A DNA stretch of 64,000 bases from Ignavibacteriales bacterium. GTDB taxonomy: Bacteria > Bacteroidota > Ignavibacteria > Tepidaquicellales > Tepidaquicellaceae. A program made the position numbers and the translations under genes. This document shows, piece after piece, positions 7,520 through 16,351 of the stretch (position 1 is its first letter; every line of letters begins with the position of its first letter). The DNA is taken from positions 531,001 to 595,000 of the forward strand of contig JACKAC010000001.1 in the NCBI GenBank assembly GCA_020635255.1. The letters are read 5' to 3'. A model generated the notes under the pieces. The model was not told the DNA's origin. It searched no databases and saw only the letters and a list, made by a program, of their open reading frames with translations.

Positions 7520-8821
7520 GTGATAATGAGCCATTTTCAAAAGATAATTCTTATTTTAATCATGTCATTCACAATGTCAAACCTTATGAAGGATTCTATT
7601 GCAAGATCGGGTGATGATGTCTTGTTTAGTACTTTGTATTCCTTATATGAGAATGAGGAGTTCTTCAGATTCAGGAATATGCTCGAAGCTTCAGGATCCG
7701 GACTTGAGGACTGGCAGGCTTTGTATTTTGAAACGCTGTATCAGAGTATTAATAACAAACCGGAACTTTCCAATAAATATGCCGAAACTCTTCTTAATAC
7801 TCACGCAGATGCTGTCCATGATTCTTTGAAAAAAGATATTTACGGGGCAATGATAACAAACTACGTTCATTTGAGGAATTACAAACGCGCAATGGAAGTT
7901 ACCCAGACCATAATGTCTAAATATGGTAATGATCTGAAACCCGAGGAAAAAGAAGATTATTCCAACACCGGTACAATTTGGGAGATATTAAAAGACGTTC
8001 CTCCGCAATCCTCCGAAATAAACGGCGACACTCAGCTTGAATTTGGTAGCAGCTTTGCCGGAAAGACCATTCCTGTTGGTATAAACGGTGTGGAAAATGA
8101 CTTCATCTTTGATACAGGCGCGAATTTTTCGGTGGTAATGAGGTCCTATGCTGAGAAAGTAGGTATCAAGATCCTTAAAGGTACCTTTAAGGTAAACTCC
8201 GTTACGGGCACAAAGATTGATTCGGAAATGGGATATGCTGAGGAAGTGAAGATAGGTAATATAACTTTCCATAATGTGGTTTTCCTTGTATTCCCGGATG
8301 AGGCTCTTACATTTTCCGTCGGGCTCAGCATTGAGGCAATAATCGGATTCCCTGTGATCAGGGATATGAGGGAGATTAGGATGTCTGAAAATGGAATGTT
8401 CGTTCCGAATAATCCCGGCGCAAAAGCTTACAATAACTTCCTGCTTAATGGTTTCACTCCTGCAATTGAGATGATAAATGGTAATGACTCTCTTACATTT
8501 GCTTTTGATACAGGAGCAAAAAGAACAATGTTGTACTACCCATATTATAATTTTTATAAAAAGGAGATAGATGGGAAGTATGAACTTGAAGATATAAAAA
8601 TTGAAGGCGCAGGTGGTGCTGTAACTTTTAAAGGATTTATAATCGATAAGATGGATCTAAAAACTGCAAATGTATCTTATACTCTCGATGAGGTCAATCT
8701 GATCTCAGAACCTATTCATGGCAGAGACACGAAATATTTCGGAAATCTTGGAAGGGATTTTATATGGCAATATTCGTCATACACCATAAACTTTGAAAGT
8801 ATGTTCATAGACTTTAATTAA
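7520..8821 (+). CDS. Exported two-domain retropepsin-like aspartyl protease family protein
   Basis: The protein has 433 residues. A hydrophobic N terminus (about 8-21) looks like a signal peptide or anchor. Residues 30-160 are helical and TPR-like. Two aspartic-protease half-domains follow, each with the active-site triplet: FIFDTGANFSVV (Asp198) and FAFDTGAKRTML (Asp330), each with a later hydrophobic-Gly motif (IIGFPV; FGNLGRDF). Retropepsins work as dimers of one such half, so two halves in one chain could form an intramolecular active site as in pepsin-like enzymes. Proteins with this architecture are common in Bacteroidota envelopes with unknown substrates. It is monocistronic with a terminator at 8847-8886. 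Confidence 0.8.
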   Translation: MIMSHFQKIILILIMSFTMSNLMKDSIARSGDDVLFSTLYSLYENEEFFRFRNMLEASGSGLEDWQALYFETLYQSINNKPELSNKYAETLLNTHADAVHDSLKKDIYGAMITNYVHLRNYKRAMEVTQTIMSKYGNDLKPEEKEDYSNTGTIWEILKDVPPQSSEINGDTQLEFGSSFAGKTIPVGINGVENDFIFDTGANFSVVMRSYAEKVGIKILKGTFKVNSVTGTKIDSEMGYAEEVKIGNITFHNVVFLVFPDEALTFSVGLSIEAIIGFPVIRDMREIRMSENGMFVPNNPGAKAYNNFLLNGFTPAIEMINGNDSLTFAFDTGAKRTMLYYPYYNFYKKEIDGKYELEDIKIEGAGGAVTFKGFIIDKMDLKTANVSYTLDEVNLISEPIHGRDTKYFGNLGRDFIWQYSSYTINFESMFIDFN

Positions 8822-8846
8822 GTAATAATCATTTTTCCTGTCTAGT

Positions 8847-8886
8847 AAAGCCTGGAGTCATCATCCGCGATGGTTCCAGGCTTTTT
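8847..8886 (+). terminator. Rho-independent terminator after the aspartyl protease gene
   Basis: AAAGCCTGGA at 8847-8856 pairs perfectly with 8875-8884 and runs into T. Confidence 0.85.
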
Positions 8887-8926
8887 GCTTCTCAAATCCA
8901 TTTCTATTATTTTTAAATAAAAAATC

Positions 8927-9247
8927 ATGAAGGGCATTTTAGCTTTTGCGGTCTATAAACCCAAAGAGGGTAAAACAGACGAACTTCTCCCCATCCTTGA
9001 TAGGCATATCGAGATACTTCGGCAAAAAGATTACATTACTGAAAAAGACGATTATTTGGTTAGAGCTTCCAATGGCTATCTCGTAGAGATATTTGCATGG
9101 AAATCTCAGGAATCTATCGACGCAGTACATAAAGATCCTGATATACTGCAGATCTGGAATGAAATGATGGCTCTCGGTGAGTTTGGTTGTATGGAAGACC
9201 TCCCTGAGTCGGAAAAAATATTTCCTAATTTTGATATTCTTAAATAA
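8927..9247 (+). CDS. Dimeric alpha-beta barrel (ABM-like) protein
   Basis: The protein has 106 residues and is cytoplasmic. The pattern of a first strand (GILAFAVYKPKEGKTDEL), helix (LLPILDRHIEILRQ), strand (DDYLVRASNGYLVEIFAWKS), and helix (SIDAVHKDPDILQIWNEMMALGE) fits the ferredoxin-like antibiotic-biosynthesis-monooxygenase/stress-responsive barrel fold. Such proteins range from heme-degrading or quinol oxygenases to proteins of no known activity, and no catalytic signature is visible. It is followed 16 bases later by the lipoprotein gene, probably cotranscribed. Confidence 0.65.
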   Translation: MKGILAFAVYKPKEGKTDELLPILDRHIEILRQKDYITEKDDYLVRASNGYLVEIFAWKSQESIDAVHKDPDILQIWNEMMALGEFGCMEDLPESEKIFPNFDILK

Positions 9248-9263
9248 TACAAATAACCTTACA

Positions 9264-9830
9264 ATGAAAAACTTATCGATATTTGTGATCATTGCGATGC
9301 TGGCACTCGGCATTTCCTCCTGTGGTAATAAAAAAGATGACCCTAATAGCAAGATGGATGATACCGCTCGCAATGAAGCGCCTTCAAATACTGACAACGG
9401 TAATACCACCGGTGATAACAATACCGGAAGTCAGGACGCCAAAGAAGAAAAAACAGAAAATACCTCCGATAATAAACCTCTTACTGAAAAAATAGCCGGG
9501 GGCTATAAGATTAATTTTCCTAAAGGCGCTACCGAAGTTGAAATAAAAGGAAATATCGACGGATTCAACGGTGTTACCTATTTCATGGATGTTTCAAAGG
9601 GGCAAAAGCTGACCGGAAGTATCGAAGCTATCAGCAAAGAGGGAAAAGAACAGAATAATATCCGTTTTTCTCAGATCATCAGTCCTAATGGTGATGGTGA
9701 CGGTCCTTTCGGACCTACTATTTCCTATGACCTCAATGAAGCAGGTCAATGGCAGCTCATCGTAAGCGAGAACCAGATGTCCGGTGATCCATGGAAAGGG
9801 GAGTTCAAAATGAGCATTGGGATTAAATAG
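9264..9830 (+). CDS. Lipoprotein, unknown function
   Basis: The protein has 188 residues starting at ATG 9264 (MKNLSIFV). I prefer this to an upstream frame because it gives a lipoprotein signal: hydrophobic core then lipobox LGISSC with Cys20. Residues 22-75 are a low-complexity D/N/T/E/K linker. Residues 80-188 form a beta-rich domain (YKINFPKGATEVEIKGNIDGFNG, GQWQLIVSENQMSGDPWKGEFKMSIGIK) resembling pre-peptidase-like beta-sandwich domains, though I cannot name the family. Bacteroidota lipoproteins with this signal end up in the inner or outer membrane. Confidence 0.75.
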   Translation: MKNLSIFVIIAMLALGISSCGNKKDDPNSKMDDTARNEAPSNTDNGNTTGDNNTGSQDAKEEKTENTSDNKPLTEKIAGGYKINFPKGATEVEIKGNIDGFNGVTYFMDVSKGQKLTGSIEAISKEGKEQNNIRFSQIISPNGDGDGPFGPTISYDLNEAGQWQLIVSENQMSGDPWKGEFKMSIGIK

Positions 9831-9854
9831 TTTGATTGTTGATTTAAAACTTAA

Positions 9855-9890
9855 AAAGCCCGGGGAAAATAAACTCCTCCGGGCTTTAGT
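9855..9890 (+). terminator. Rho-independent terminator after the lipoprotein gene
   Basis: AAAGCCCGG at 9855-9863 pairs with CCGGGCTTT at 9879-9887; the T run is short. It closes the 8927-9830 unit. Confidence 0.75.
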
Positions 9891-10031
9891 TTATCATGAT
9901 GTGGGGGAATACAGAAAAAACATTTCTTAATGGTCTGTCTGTATTATAAAGTTACATCATTGGTCATTCCAAATCAAACGGAATATTCTCATAATCATAG
10001 TAATTGTATCGTGACTAAATTATGAGCTTCG

Positions 10032-10370
10032 TTACAATTCCTTAAAAACATTTTTCCCTTTTATTCCCGGACGCGACTTCCACTCAAATTCTTCGATAAT
10101 AATATACTCACCGTCTGTACCTGTTGAAACTTCGCAAACTGATATTCCTTGATCTATTTTCCCGTCTGTTTGTTTTTGGCAGTAAGCAAACTCCAACTTG
10201 CTACCCGATACTGTCCCAACAAGAAAGCCCTTCTCTATTTTACCTCCGCAATACACGGCATATACGGTCTCACCGTCCTGTGAAAAATCAAATATCGTGT
10301 CCGAATTGACTACACCGTCCGGATCCGTCTCTACGACGTTCATTCTTTTTCCATCTAGATTATAGCTCAT
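10032..10370 (-). CDS. Small conserved beta-rich protein (family often mislabelled N-acetylglutamate synthase)
   Basis: The protein has 112 residues, no signal peptide and an all-beta appearance: TIFDFSQDGETVYAVYCGGKIEKGFLVGTVSGSKLEFAYCQ, ending EFEWKSRPGIKGKNVFKE. This matches from memory a small family with a GG(K/R)I-x-x-G-x-L-(I/V)G signature that databases often label N-acetylglutamate synthase without evidence; it lacks any GNAT motif. Function is unknown. A minus-strand terminator (10419-10442) separates it from the upstream exported protein, so it has its own transcript. Confidence 0.7.
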   Translation of the reverse strand: MSYNLDGKRMNVVETDPDGVVNSDTIFDFSQDGETVYAVYCGGKIEKGFLVGTVSGSKLEFAYCQKQTDGKIDQGISVCEVSTGTDGEYIIIEEFEWKSRPGIKGKNVFKEL

Positions 10371-10415
10371 GCTATTATTTACTTGCTATTATTGTATTTT
10401 GTTACATATGGGAAT

Positions 10416-10442
10416 AAAAAAACCCGGGGTTTTCCGGGTTTT
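10416..10442 (-). terminator. Minus-strand terminator after the acidic exported protein
   Basis: AAAACCCGG (10419-10427) and CCGGGTTTT (10434-10442) form a 9-bp stem. Read on the minus strand it continues into seven T, so it serves the 10466-10948 gene. Confidence 0.8.
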
Positions 10443-10465
10443 AAAAGACTTATATATATGATGAT

Positions 10466-10948
10466 TTATTTCCCGTCTGTTGGGGCATCATCATTGTTAT
10501 TTATTTTCTTGTCGTTTCCTTTTCCTTGATCGTGGTCGTCTGGTGAATCATTATTTTTATCTTTATTACCCTTTGATTCACTCTTGCCATTCTCTTCATC
10601 CTTTATTTTCTCTTTTATCTTTTCCCTTATGGTTCCGTTATTAGTCTCTGCGTCTTCTTTTTTCTCCTCACCATTTACCTGGGAATTCTCTTCTTCTTTT
10701 TTCTCCATCTCTTCCTTGATCTCTTGTTCCTTGGTCTTGATCTCTGTCTTTATGTCTGTGCCGTCATCTGATTTTACTTTGTCATCGACCGGCGCGGGCT
10801 TGTCATCTTCCTGTTTGATCGTACCATCGTCGGACTTAACTTCCTTCACTGTGCCCTCATCTGAGGTTCCGTCTTGTGAATATCCGTTTACTGCCGTGCA
10901 TAATAGTAATGCAAATACTGCCACGAATGAATATTTAATAAGTTTCAT
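10466..10948 (-). CDS. Exported low-complexity, highly charged protein
   Basis: The protein has 160 residues. MKLIKYSFVAVFALLLCTAVNGYSQ is a signal peptide. The mature part is almost wholly D, E, K, G, N and T in short near-repeats (SDDGTIK, KSDDGT, KIKDEENGK) and is expected to be disordered. No domain is recognisable. Its composition suggests cation binding or a spacer or matrix role in the periplasm, which is inference. It lies 30 bases downstream of the next exported-protein gene on the same strand and may be cotranscribed with it. Confidence 0.65.
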   Translation of the reverse strand: MKLIKYSFVAVFALLLCTAVNGYSQDGTSDEGTVKEVKSDDGTIKQEDDKPAPVDDKVKSDDGTDIKTEIKTKEQEIKEEMEKKEEENSQVNGEEKKEDAETNNGTIREKIKEKIKDEENGKSESKGNKDKNNDSPDDHDQGKGNDKKINNNDDAPTDGK

Positions 10949-10978
10949 TCTGTTTTCTCCCTTAGTTAATTGTATTTT

Positions 10979-11449
10979 TTATTTTACTTTTACTGCTTCT
11001 ACCCAAAATCGGTATTGATTCCAGAAAAACCTTATCTTAGTATCGCCCTCATTCCATTCCCGGTAAACATACGTATGACCCTGGTTTATAGATTCTTCGT
11101 GAACTTTGGCGGAGATGTTTTTTCGCCCGAATGGTATGGTTGGGTCTATATAGTCCTTATTAAGATCTTCCGTACCGAATTTCTCTACCAGCTCGTTATA
11201 GACTTTGTGATAATCATCTATTGTGGCATCCTCTATATAAAATACAAACCCTGCTTCAGGTATATATGATATACCCGTAAATCCTGCCGCTGAGGCATCT
11301 GAACTATTCATATAAATACCTTCATCGTATTGCCATGACTTTGCCGCTTCTACATCCTGCACGTCCACGTTCCAGAGAGTCTGCGCGTTCAATGATCCCG
11401 ATAGCAGTATAAGCGTTACTATTGCCTGTGTAAATAGTAGTGTTTTCAT
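10979..11449 (-). CDS. Exported protein of unknown function
   Basis: The protein has 156 residues from ATG at 11449 (MKTLLFTQAIVTLILLSGSLNAQ), chosen because it opens with a good signal peptide cleaved after NAQ; the open frame extends further upstream without one. The mature part is mixed alpha/beta with aromatic residues (GFTGISYIPEAGFVFYIED, KIRFFWNQYRFWVEAVKVK). No family is recognised. It is divergent from rimP and upstream of the acidic exported protein. Confidence 0.7.
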   Translation of the reverse strand: MKTLLFTQAIVTLILLSGSLNAQTLWNVDVQDVEAAKSWQYDEGIYMNSSDASAAGFTGISYIPEAGFVFYIEDATIDDYHKVYNELVEKFGTEDLNKDYIDPTIPFGRKNISAKVHEESINQGHTYVYREWNEGDTKIRFFWNQYRFWVEAVKVK

Positions 11450-11608
11450 CTTCCCTAAAGTTATACTTTTATATACGTCTATTTTCTGAAACTTGCTATG
11501 ACAATTTCTTGTTCCAATTTTAGCGACAGACATTTTAATGTACTGATAATTTACTTGTTTTTGATAGCTGGAATGTCTAGTTTTACATGATTTAATGATT
11601 AATTTATG

Positions 11609-11635
11609 AGTGGGTCTTTGACCCACTTTTTTTTT
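11609..11635 (+). promoter_or_regulatory. Hairpin-U9 in front of rimP, candidate attenuator
   Basis: AGTGGGTC at 11609-11616, loop TTT, GACCCACT at 11620-11627, then T through 11635: a textbook intrinsic terminator on the plus strand. The rimP ATG is at 11641. No plus-strand gene lies upstream that needs ending, since the neighbour is divergent. It therefore most likely sits in the rimP-nusA-infB leader as an attenuator, or terminates a short leader RNA. Confidence 0.7.
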
Positions 11636-11640
11636 CCTGA

Positions 11641-12123
11641 ATGGAATCAGAAATAATTGATATTACAAATAGTTGTCTCGCCAACACAGGCTACGAACTC
11701 GTTGATATAACCATTAAAGGCGAGAAAAAGAATAGGATCGTTGAGCTCTTTTTAGATAGTGTTGAACCGGTTTCTCTTGATGACCTGGCAAAGATCAGCC
11801 GGGACTTAAATGAGACACTTTCCGGTAAAGACGTAAATTCTTTCATATCGAAGCTTATAGTATCTTCTCCGGGTGTTGATAAGCCGTTTAGATTTCCATG
11901 GCAAATGAAAAAACACATCGGAAGGACGCTCGATATTGTGATGAATGACGGTACGAAGATGGAGGCGGTACTTAGGGATGTCGGTGATGATGGTGTTCTG
12001 GTCCTTGAAAAGGAAATTAAGAAAAGTAAAAAGAAGGATAAGAAATTATCCTCCGAAAATAACGAAGAAGTAAAAATTAAATTCACGGACGTTAAAGAGT
12101 CTAAAGTGAAAATCAAATTTTAA
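11641..12123 (+). CDS. rimP: Ribosome maturation factor RimP
   Basis: The protein has 160 residues. RimP binds the 30S precursor and helps S12/S5 assembly. The family pattern is seen in the N-terminal KH-like domain (GYELVDITIKG, RIVELFLDS, VSLDDLAKISRDLNETL), the ISKLIVSSPGVDKPFRF motif (typical LEVSSPGxDRPL) and a C-terminal SH3-like part with a Lys-rich loop (KKSKKKDKK). It is first in the conserved rimP-nusA-infB-rbfA-truB order and followed 12 bases later by nusA. No Shine-Dalgarno is present because the hairpin-U tract occupies that place. Confidence 0.9.
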   Translation: MESEIIDITNSCLANTGYELVDITIKGEKKNRIVELFLDSVEPVSLDDLAKISRDLNETLSGKDVNSFISKLIVSSPGVDKPFRFPWQMKKHIGRTLDIVMNDGTKMEAVLRDVGDDGVLVLEKEIKKSKKKDKKLSSENNEEVKIKFTDVKESKVKIKF

Positions 12124-12135
12124 ATTAAACAGGTA

Positions 12136-13536
12136 ATGAATAAGTCAGATCTAATAGAAGCCTTTTCTATGATGGCTAAAGAAAAGAATATCGATAGGGA
12201 TATTCTTGAAAGCGTGGTTAAGGATTCTTTCCGCAAAATGATGGAAAAGAAATACGGACCTGAAGCCAATTTTGATGTAATTGTTAATATGGAAAAGGGT
12301 AACATTGAGATTTTCCTCTATAAGACGGTCGTAGAAGAGATCGTTGACCCAAATACAGAAATAGATCCCGCAGGCGCGAAAGAGCAGTCGGGTGAAGATT
12401 TCGATGTGGGTGATGATTATGTAGAGGAAATGCCTATCGATGATTTCGGCAGAAGGCTCGTGCTCAATCTTAAACAGAATCTCAACCAGAAGATAAGGGA
12501 AATCGAAAAGGAAGTTACGTTTAATCAATATAAGGATGTCGTTGGTGAGATTATTGTCGGCGAGGTTTACCAGATAAAGCCGACCTCGATACTGCTTATT
12601 CATAACGGAAACGAAATAATCTTCCCGAAATCCGAACAGATTCAGAAAGAGCGTTACAGAAAAGGGGACACAGTTAGGGCTGTTATAAAGAGTGTTGAAA
12701 AAAGACAGTCCGGTCCGCCGCTTATTATTGCGTCGCGTACAGACGACCAGTTCCTTGTAAAACTATTTGAACTCGAAATACCTGAGATATATGACGGTAT
12801 CATTGAAATTAAAGCTATTGCACGCGCTCCGGGTGAAAGAGCAAAGATCGCGGTTATTTCTAATGACGATAGGATCGACGCGGTCGGTGCGTGCGTGGGT
12901 ATGAAGGGTATGCGTATACACTCTATAGTTAGAGAGCTGAGCAATGAGAACATCGACGTGATAAACTTTACCGATGATCCCGCTCTCTACATCGCAAGAG
13001 CTCTGTCACCTGCTAAGCTCCAGGATATTTATCTTGATACAGAAAACAAGGTCGCTAAAATCTATGCGGATGATGACCAGATGAGCCTTATTATTGGTAG
13101 GAACGGGCAGAACATAAAGCTTGCCTCCAGACTTACCGGTTATCAAATAGACGTTATCAAAGAGGAAGAAGATGAGGAAGAGGAAGAATCTGATGAGACA
13201 GGAGATGATGAAGTAGCGAATGAGGCAGGTGATGAGTCCGAAGAAGAAGTCGAAGAAACCGAAACGGTTGAGGACAGCGCGGAAGAGTCCGACGAAGACG
13301 CTGAGGAAAGTGAAGAAGACGAATCAGATGGGGATGAAGAGGAAGAAGAAAGTGATGAAGAGGCCGAAGAGTCCGACGAAGACGACGAAGAGGAAAACGA
13401 AGATGAATCGGAAAGCGAAGATGAAGAAGATGAGGATGAAGAGGAAGAAGAAGAAGAAAGTGAAGACGGAGATGATGAAGAAGAAAGCGTAGATGAAGAA
13501 GAACAAAAGAAAGAAACTTCAGAAGAGACTGAATAA
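12136..13536 (+). CDS. nusA: Transcription termination/antitermination factor NusA with long acidic tail
   Basis: The protein has 466 residues. It binds RNA polymerase and nascent RNA to modulate pausing, termination and antitermination. Domains in order: N-terminal RNAP-binding domain (1-125), S1 (about 135-200), KH1 (GACVGMKGMRI, 251-261) and KH2 (SLIIGRNGQNIKLASRLTG, 317-335). From residue 343 to the end the chain is almost only E, D and S, about 120 residues, in place of the acidic repeats of gammaproteobacterial NusA. The tail is encoded by GAA/GAC/GAT-rich DNA that also opens spurious frames on other strands. The tail is unusual and expected to be disordered. Confidence 0.93.
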   Translation: MNKSDLIEAFSMMAKEKNIDRDILESVVKDSFRKMMEKKYGPEANFDVIVNMEKGNIEIFLYKTVVEEIVDPNTEIDPAGAKEQSGEDFDVGDDYVEEMPIDDFGRRLVLNLKQNLNQKIREIEKEVTFNQYKDVVGEIIVGEVYQIKPTSILLIHNGNEIIFPKSEQIQKERYRKGDTVRAVIKSVEKRQSGPPLIIASRTDDQFLVKLFELEIPEIYDGIIEIKAIARAPGERAKIAVISNDDRIDAVGACVGMKGMRIHSIVRELSNENIDVINFTDDPALYIARALSPAKLQDIYLDTENKVAKIYADDDQMSLIIGRNGQNIKLASRLTGYQIDVIKEEEDEEEEESDETGDDEVANEAGDESEEEVEETETVEDSAEESDEDAEESEEDESDGDEEEEESDEEAEESDEDDEEENEDESESEDEEDEDEEEEEEESEDGDDEEESVDEEEQKKETSEETE

Positions 13537-13606
13537 ACACGTTTTTTTGAGATTTGCTTATTATTTTATTATATTATTAGGAATTAAACAAGGATTTTTC
13601 ATTTAA

Positions 13607-16333
13607 ATGGTCAATACAAAGACACCGGTTGCAAAAAAGAAAAAGCTGATTTCGCTTGTTAAAGAGATTAACAGGTCGAAAGAGGATATTATTAAGTATC
13701 TCGACACCATCGGGGTGGACGGCGTTTCCATTAATACCTCGTTGGAGCCGGAGATCGTGGCAAAGGTATATTCACATTTTAAGAAAGATATAGAGGAGCA
13801 GGATAAACACCTTAAAAAGGTCGTGGACTTTGTTCAGAGGAATGATATTGCCATTTATGAGGCTGAAGAAAAGCTTAAACAGGAAGAAGAAGAAAAGGTT
13901 AAGCGTGAGGAAGAGGAGCGCGTAAGAAAAGCACTCGAAGAAGAGAACAGAAAGAAAGAAGAGGAAAGAAAAAAACAGGAAATAGCCGCCTACCAGGAAC
14001 GCGAGAAGGCGAAAAAAGAACAGAAGGAACAGGAAAAGAAAGCTCCCGAAACTAAACAGGAAAAAGAAAGACCGGAAAGAAAAGAAGAACAGAGAAAACC
14101 GGTTCAGCAAAGAACTGATCATAAGCCAAGGGACAAGGGCGATCAGAAAAGACCTGATGGCAGACCGGATAAGAAAAAGAAAGCAAAGTTTGAAAGAGTT
14201 ACTATAAAAGATATAAAGCCCCCAAAGAAAAAGCATCCCCAAAGGGGTGATCAAACAAAGCCGTCCGATAAGGCAGGTGGATCTACTCCTGCAAAACCGG
14301 GAGAATTTAAAAAAGTTGTCGGCAAAAAGGACAAAGACAAAAAGTTCAAGCCAGAGGACGCCCTCGAAAGAAAGAAAAAACAGAAGTTCACGAAAGGTCA
14401 TAGAGCTAAAGATATTAGCCAGAGAGAGATTGACGACGCTATCCGTGAGACATTCGCAAAGATTGGAGAAGATGCAAATGCATCCGCCCGTACCATCGCG
14501 AGAAGAAGAAAGAAAAAAGAGAGGCTCGAACAGGAGCAAAAAGCTCAGGAGATTGCCGAATCACGCAGAAATGTTATTAAAGTAGCGGAATTCCTTTCTA
14601 CTGCTGAACTTGCTAATCTCATGAATATTGAGCCTAACGAGATTATCAGGAAGTGTTTTGATCTCGGTATGATGGTATCCATTAACCAGAGATTGGAAAA
14701 GGACTTGATAGTGCTTCTTGCTGAAGAGTTTGGTTACATAATAGAGTTTCAGAGCGAATATGAAGAAGACGTACTTGAGGATAGCGATGACTCCGATGAT
14801 GAATTAAAGGAACGTTCGCCCGTCGTTACTGTTATGGGTCACGTCGATCACGGTAAGACCTCTCTCCTCGACCAGGTGAGAAAGACGAACGTCGTTGCCG
14901 GTGAAGCCGGCGGTATTACTCAGCACATTGGTGCATACACCGTTGAGCTTAACAATGGAAAGAGCATTACGTTCCTCGACACTCCGGGTCACGAAGCGTT
15001 TACCGCGATGAGAGCCAGGGGAGGTCAGGCGGCGGATATTGTTATCCTTGTTGTTGCCGCAGATGACAGCGTTATGCCCCAGACGGTCGAGGCTATAAAT
15101 CACGCTCTCGCCGCAAATGTTCCTATCGTCGTCGCAATAAACAAAGTTGATAAACCGGAATCAAATCCGGACAAAATAAAACAACAGCTCTCTGATAAAG
15201 GAATCCTTGTTGAAGAGTGGGGCGGTAAATATCAGTCTGTTGAGATATCAGCAAAATTTGGAAAGAACCTCGATACACTCCTAGAAAAAGTTCTTGTTGA
15301 GGCGGAGGTTCTTGAACTTAAGGCAAATCCCGATAGGCTTGCTCGCGGTGTTGTTATCGAAGCCAAAATGGACAAAGGAAAAGGTACTGTTGCTACCGTC
15401 CTCGTTCAGAAAGGTACACTTCGTATCGGTGACAATTTCATCGCCGGTATTTATCCGGGCAGGGTAAAGGCAATGTTCGACGAGCGTGAACATAAGATCG
15501 AGGAAGCCGGTCCTTCCCATGCCGTGCAGATACTCGGTTTCGATGGTATCCCGCAGGCAGGTGACACATTCGTTGCTCTCGAATCTGAAAGAGATATTAA
15601 AGAAATAGCTCTAAAAAGACAACAGCTCAAACGCGAGCAGGATTTCAGACAGGTTAGGTTTGTTACTCTCGATGACATCTCCAGGCAGATTCAGGAGGGT
15701 AAACAGGTCGAGCTTAATATTATCCTTAAAGCTGATACCGATGGCTCAGCTGAGGCGCTGTCCGATTCACTGCATAAGCTCACTACTTCCGAAACAAAGG
15801 TTAATGTTATTCATAAAGCTATCGGTCAGATCACTGAATCCGACATACTTCTTGCCGAAGCCTCCAATGCGGTTATCATCGGATTTAACGTCAGACCAAA
15901 CCTTAACGCGAGAAAGCTTGCCGAGAAGCATAAAGTTGATGTAAGACTTTATAATATTATATACAACGTTCTTGAAGAAGTTAAACAGGCTCTCGAAGGT
16001 ATGCTTGCACCGGAGATCTCCGAAAAAGTTACTGCTACAGTCGAGGTCAGGGAGGTGTTCAAGGTTCCGAAGATCGGAAATATTGCTGGATGCTATGTAC
16101 AGGACGGAAAGATCACCAGGAATACAAAGGTAAGGCTCTTGAGAGACGGATTTGTTATTTTTGACGGAACGATTGCCTCTCTAAAGAGGATCAAGGACGA
16201 CGTAAGAGAAGTAGAATCCGGTTACGAGTGCGGTATTGGTCTCGAAAATTTCAACGACATCAAAGTTGGTGATATTATCGAAGGCTACGAACTGATCGAG
16301 ACAAAGAGAAAGCTTACTACTTCCGGAGCATAA
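13607..16333 (+). CDS. infB: Translation initiation factor IF-2
   Basis: The protein has 908 residues. This GTPase positions initiator fMet-tRNA and joins ribosomal subunits. The N-terminal IF2_N-like segment (about 10-60) is followed by a very long, charged K/E/R-rich linker (about 85-300). The G domain has GHVDHGKT (G1, 411-418), GGITQHIGAY (G2), DTPGHEAF (G3) and NKVD (G4). Domains II, III and IV follow, with the fMet-tRNA-binding C2 domain near TVEVREVFKVPKIGNIAGCYV. Length is typical for Bacteroidota. It lies 70 bases after nusA across an A+T-rich gap. Confidence 0.96.
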   Translation: MVNTKTPVAKKKKLISLVKEINRSKEDIIKYLDTIGVDGVSINTSLEPEIVAKVYSHFKKDIEEQDKHLKKVVDFVQRNDIAIYEAEEKLKQEEEEKVKREEEERVRKALEEENRKKEEERKKQEIAAYQEREKAKKEQKEQEKKAPETKQEKERPERKEEQRKPVQQRTDHKPRDKGDQKRPDGRPDKKKKAKFERVTIKDIKPPKKKHPQRGDQTKPSDKAGGSTPAKPGEFKKVVGKKDKDKKFKPEDALERKKKQKFTKGHRAKDISQREIDDAIRETFAKIGEDANASARTIARRRKKKERLEQEQKAQEIAESRRNVIKVAEFLSTAELANLMNIEPNEIIRKCFDLGMMVSINQRLEKDLIVLLAEEFGYIIEFQSEYEEDVLEDSDDSDDELKERSPVVTVMGHVDHGKTSLLDQVRKTNVVAGEAGGITQHIGAYTVELNNGKSITFLDTPGHEAFTAMRARGGQAADIVILVVAADDSVMPQTVEAINHALAANVPIVVAINKVDKPESNPDKIKQQLSDKGILVEEWGGKYQSVEISAKFGKNLDTLLEKVLVEAEVLELKANPDRLARGVVIEAKMDKGKGTVATVLVQKGTLRIGDNFIAGIYPGRVKAMFDEREHKIEEAGPSHAVQILGFDGIPQAGDTFVALESERDIKEIALKRQQLKREQDFRQVRFVTLDDISRQIQEGKQVELNIILKADTDGSAEALSDSLHKLTTSETKVNVIHKAIGQITESDILLAEASNAVIIGFNVRPNLNARKLAEKHKVDVRLYNIIYNVLEEVKQALEGMLAPEISEKVTATVEVREVFKVPKIGNIAGCYVQDGKITRNTKVRLLRDGFVIFDGTIASLKRIKDDVREVESGYECGIGLENFNDIKVGDIIEGYELIETKRKLTTSGA

Positions 16334-16351
16334 AATTTTAATTTACATACG

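Noticed and set aside
13157..13540. Open frames on both strands within the acidic NusA tail
   Set aside because: They arise from the GAA/GAT-rich repeat and have repetitive R/K/H/L or F/L composition without ribosome sites.
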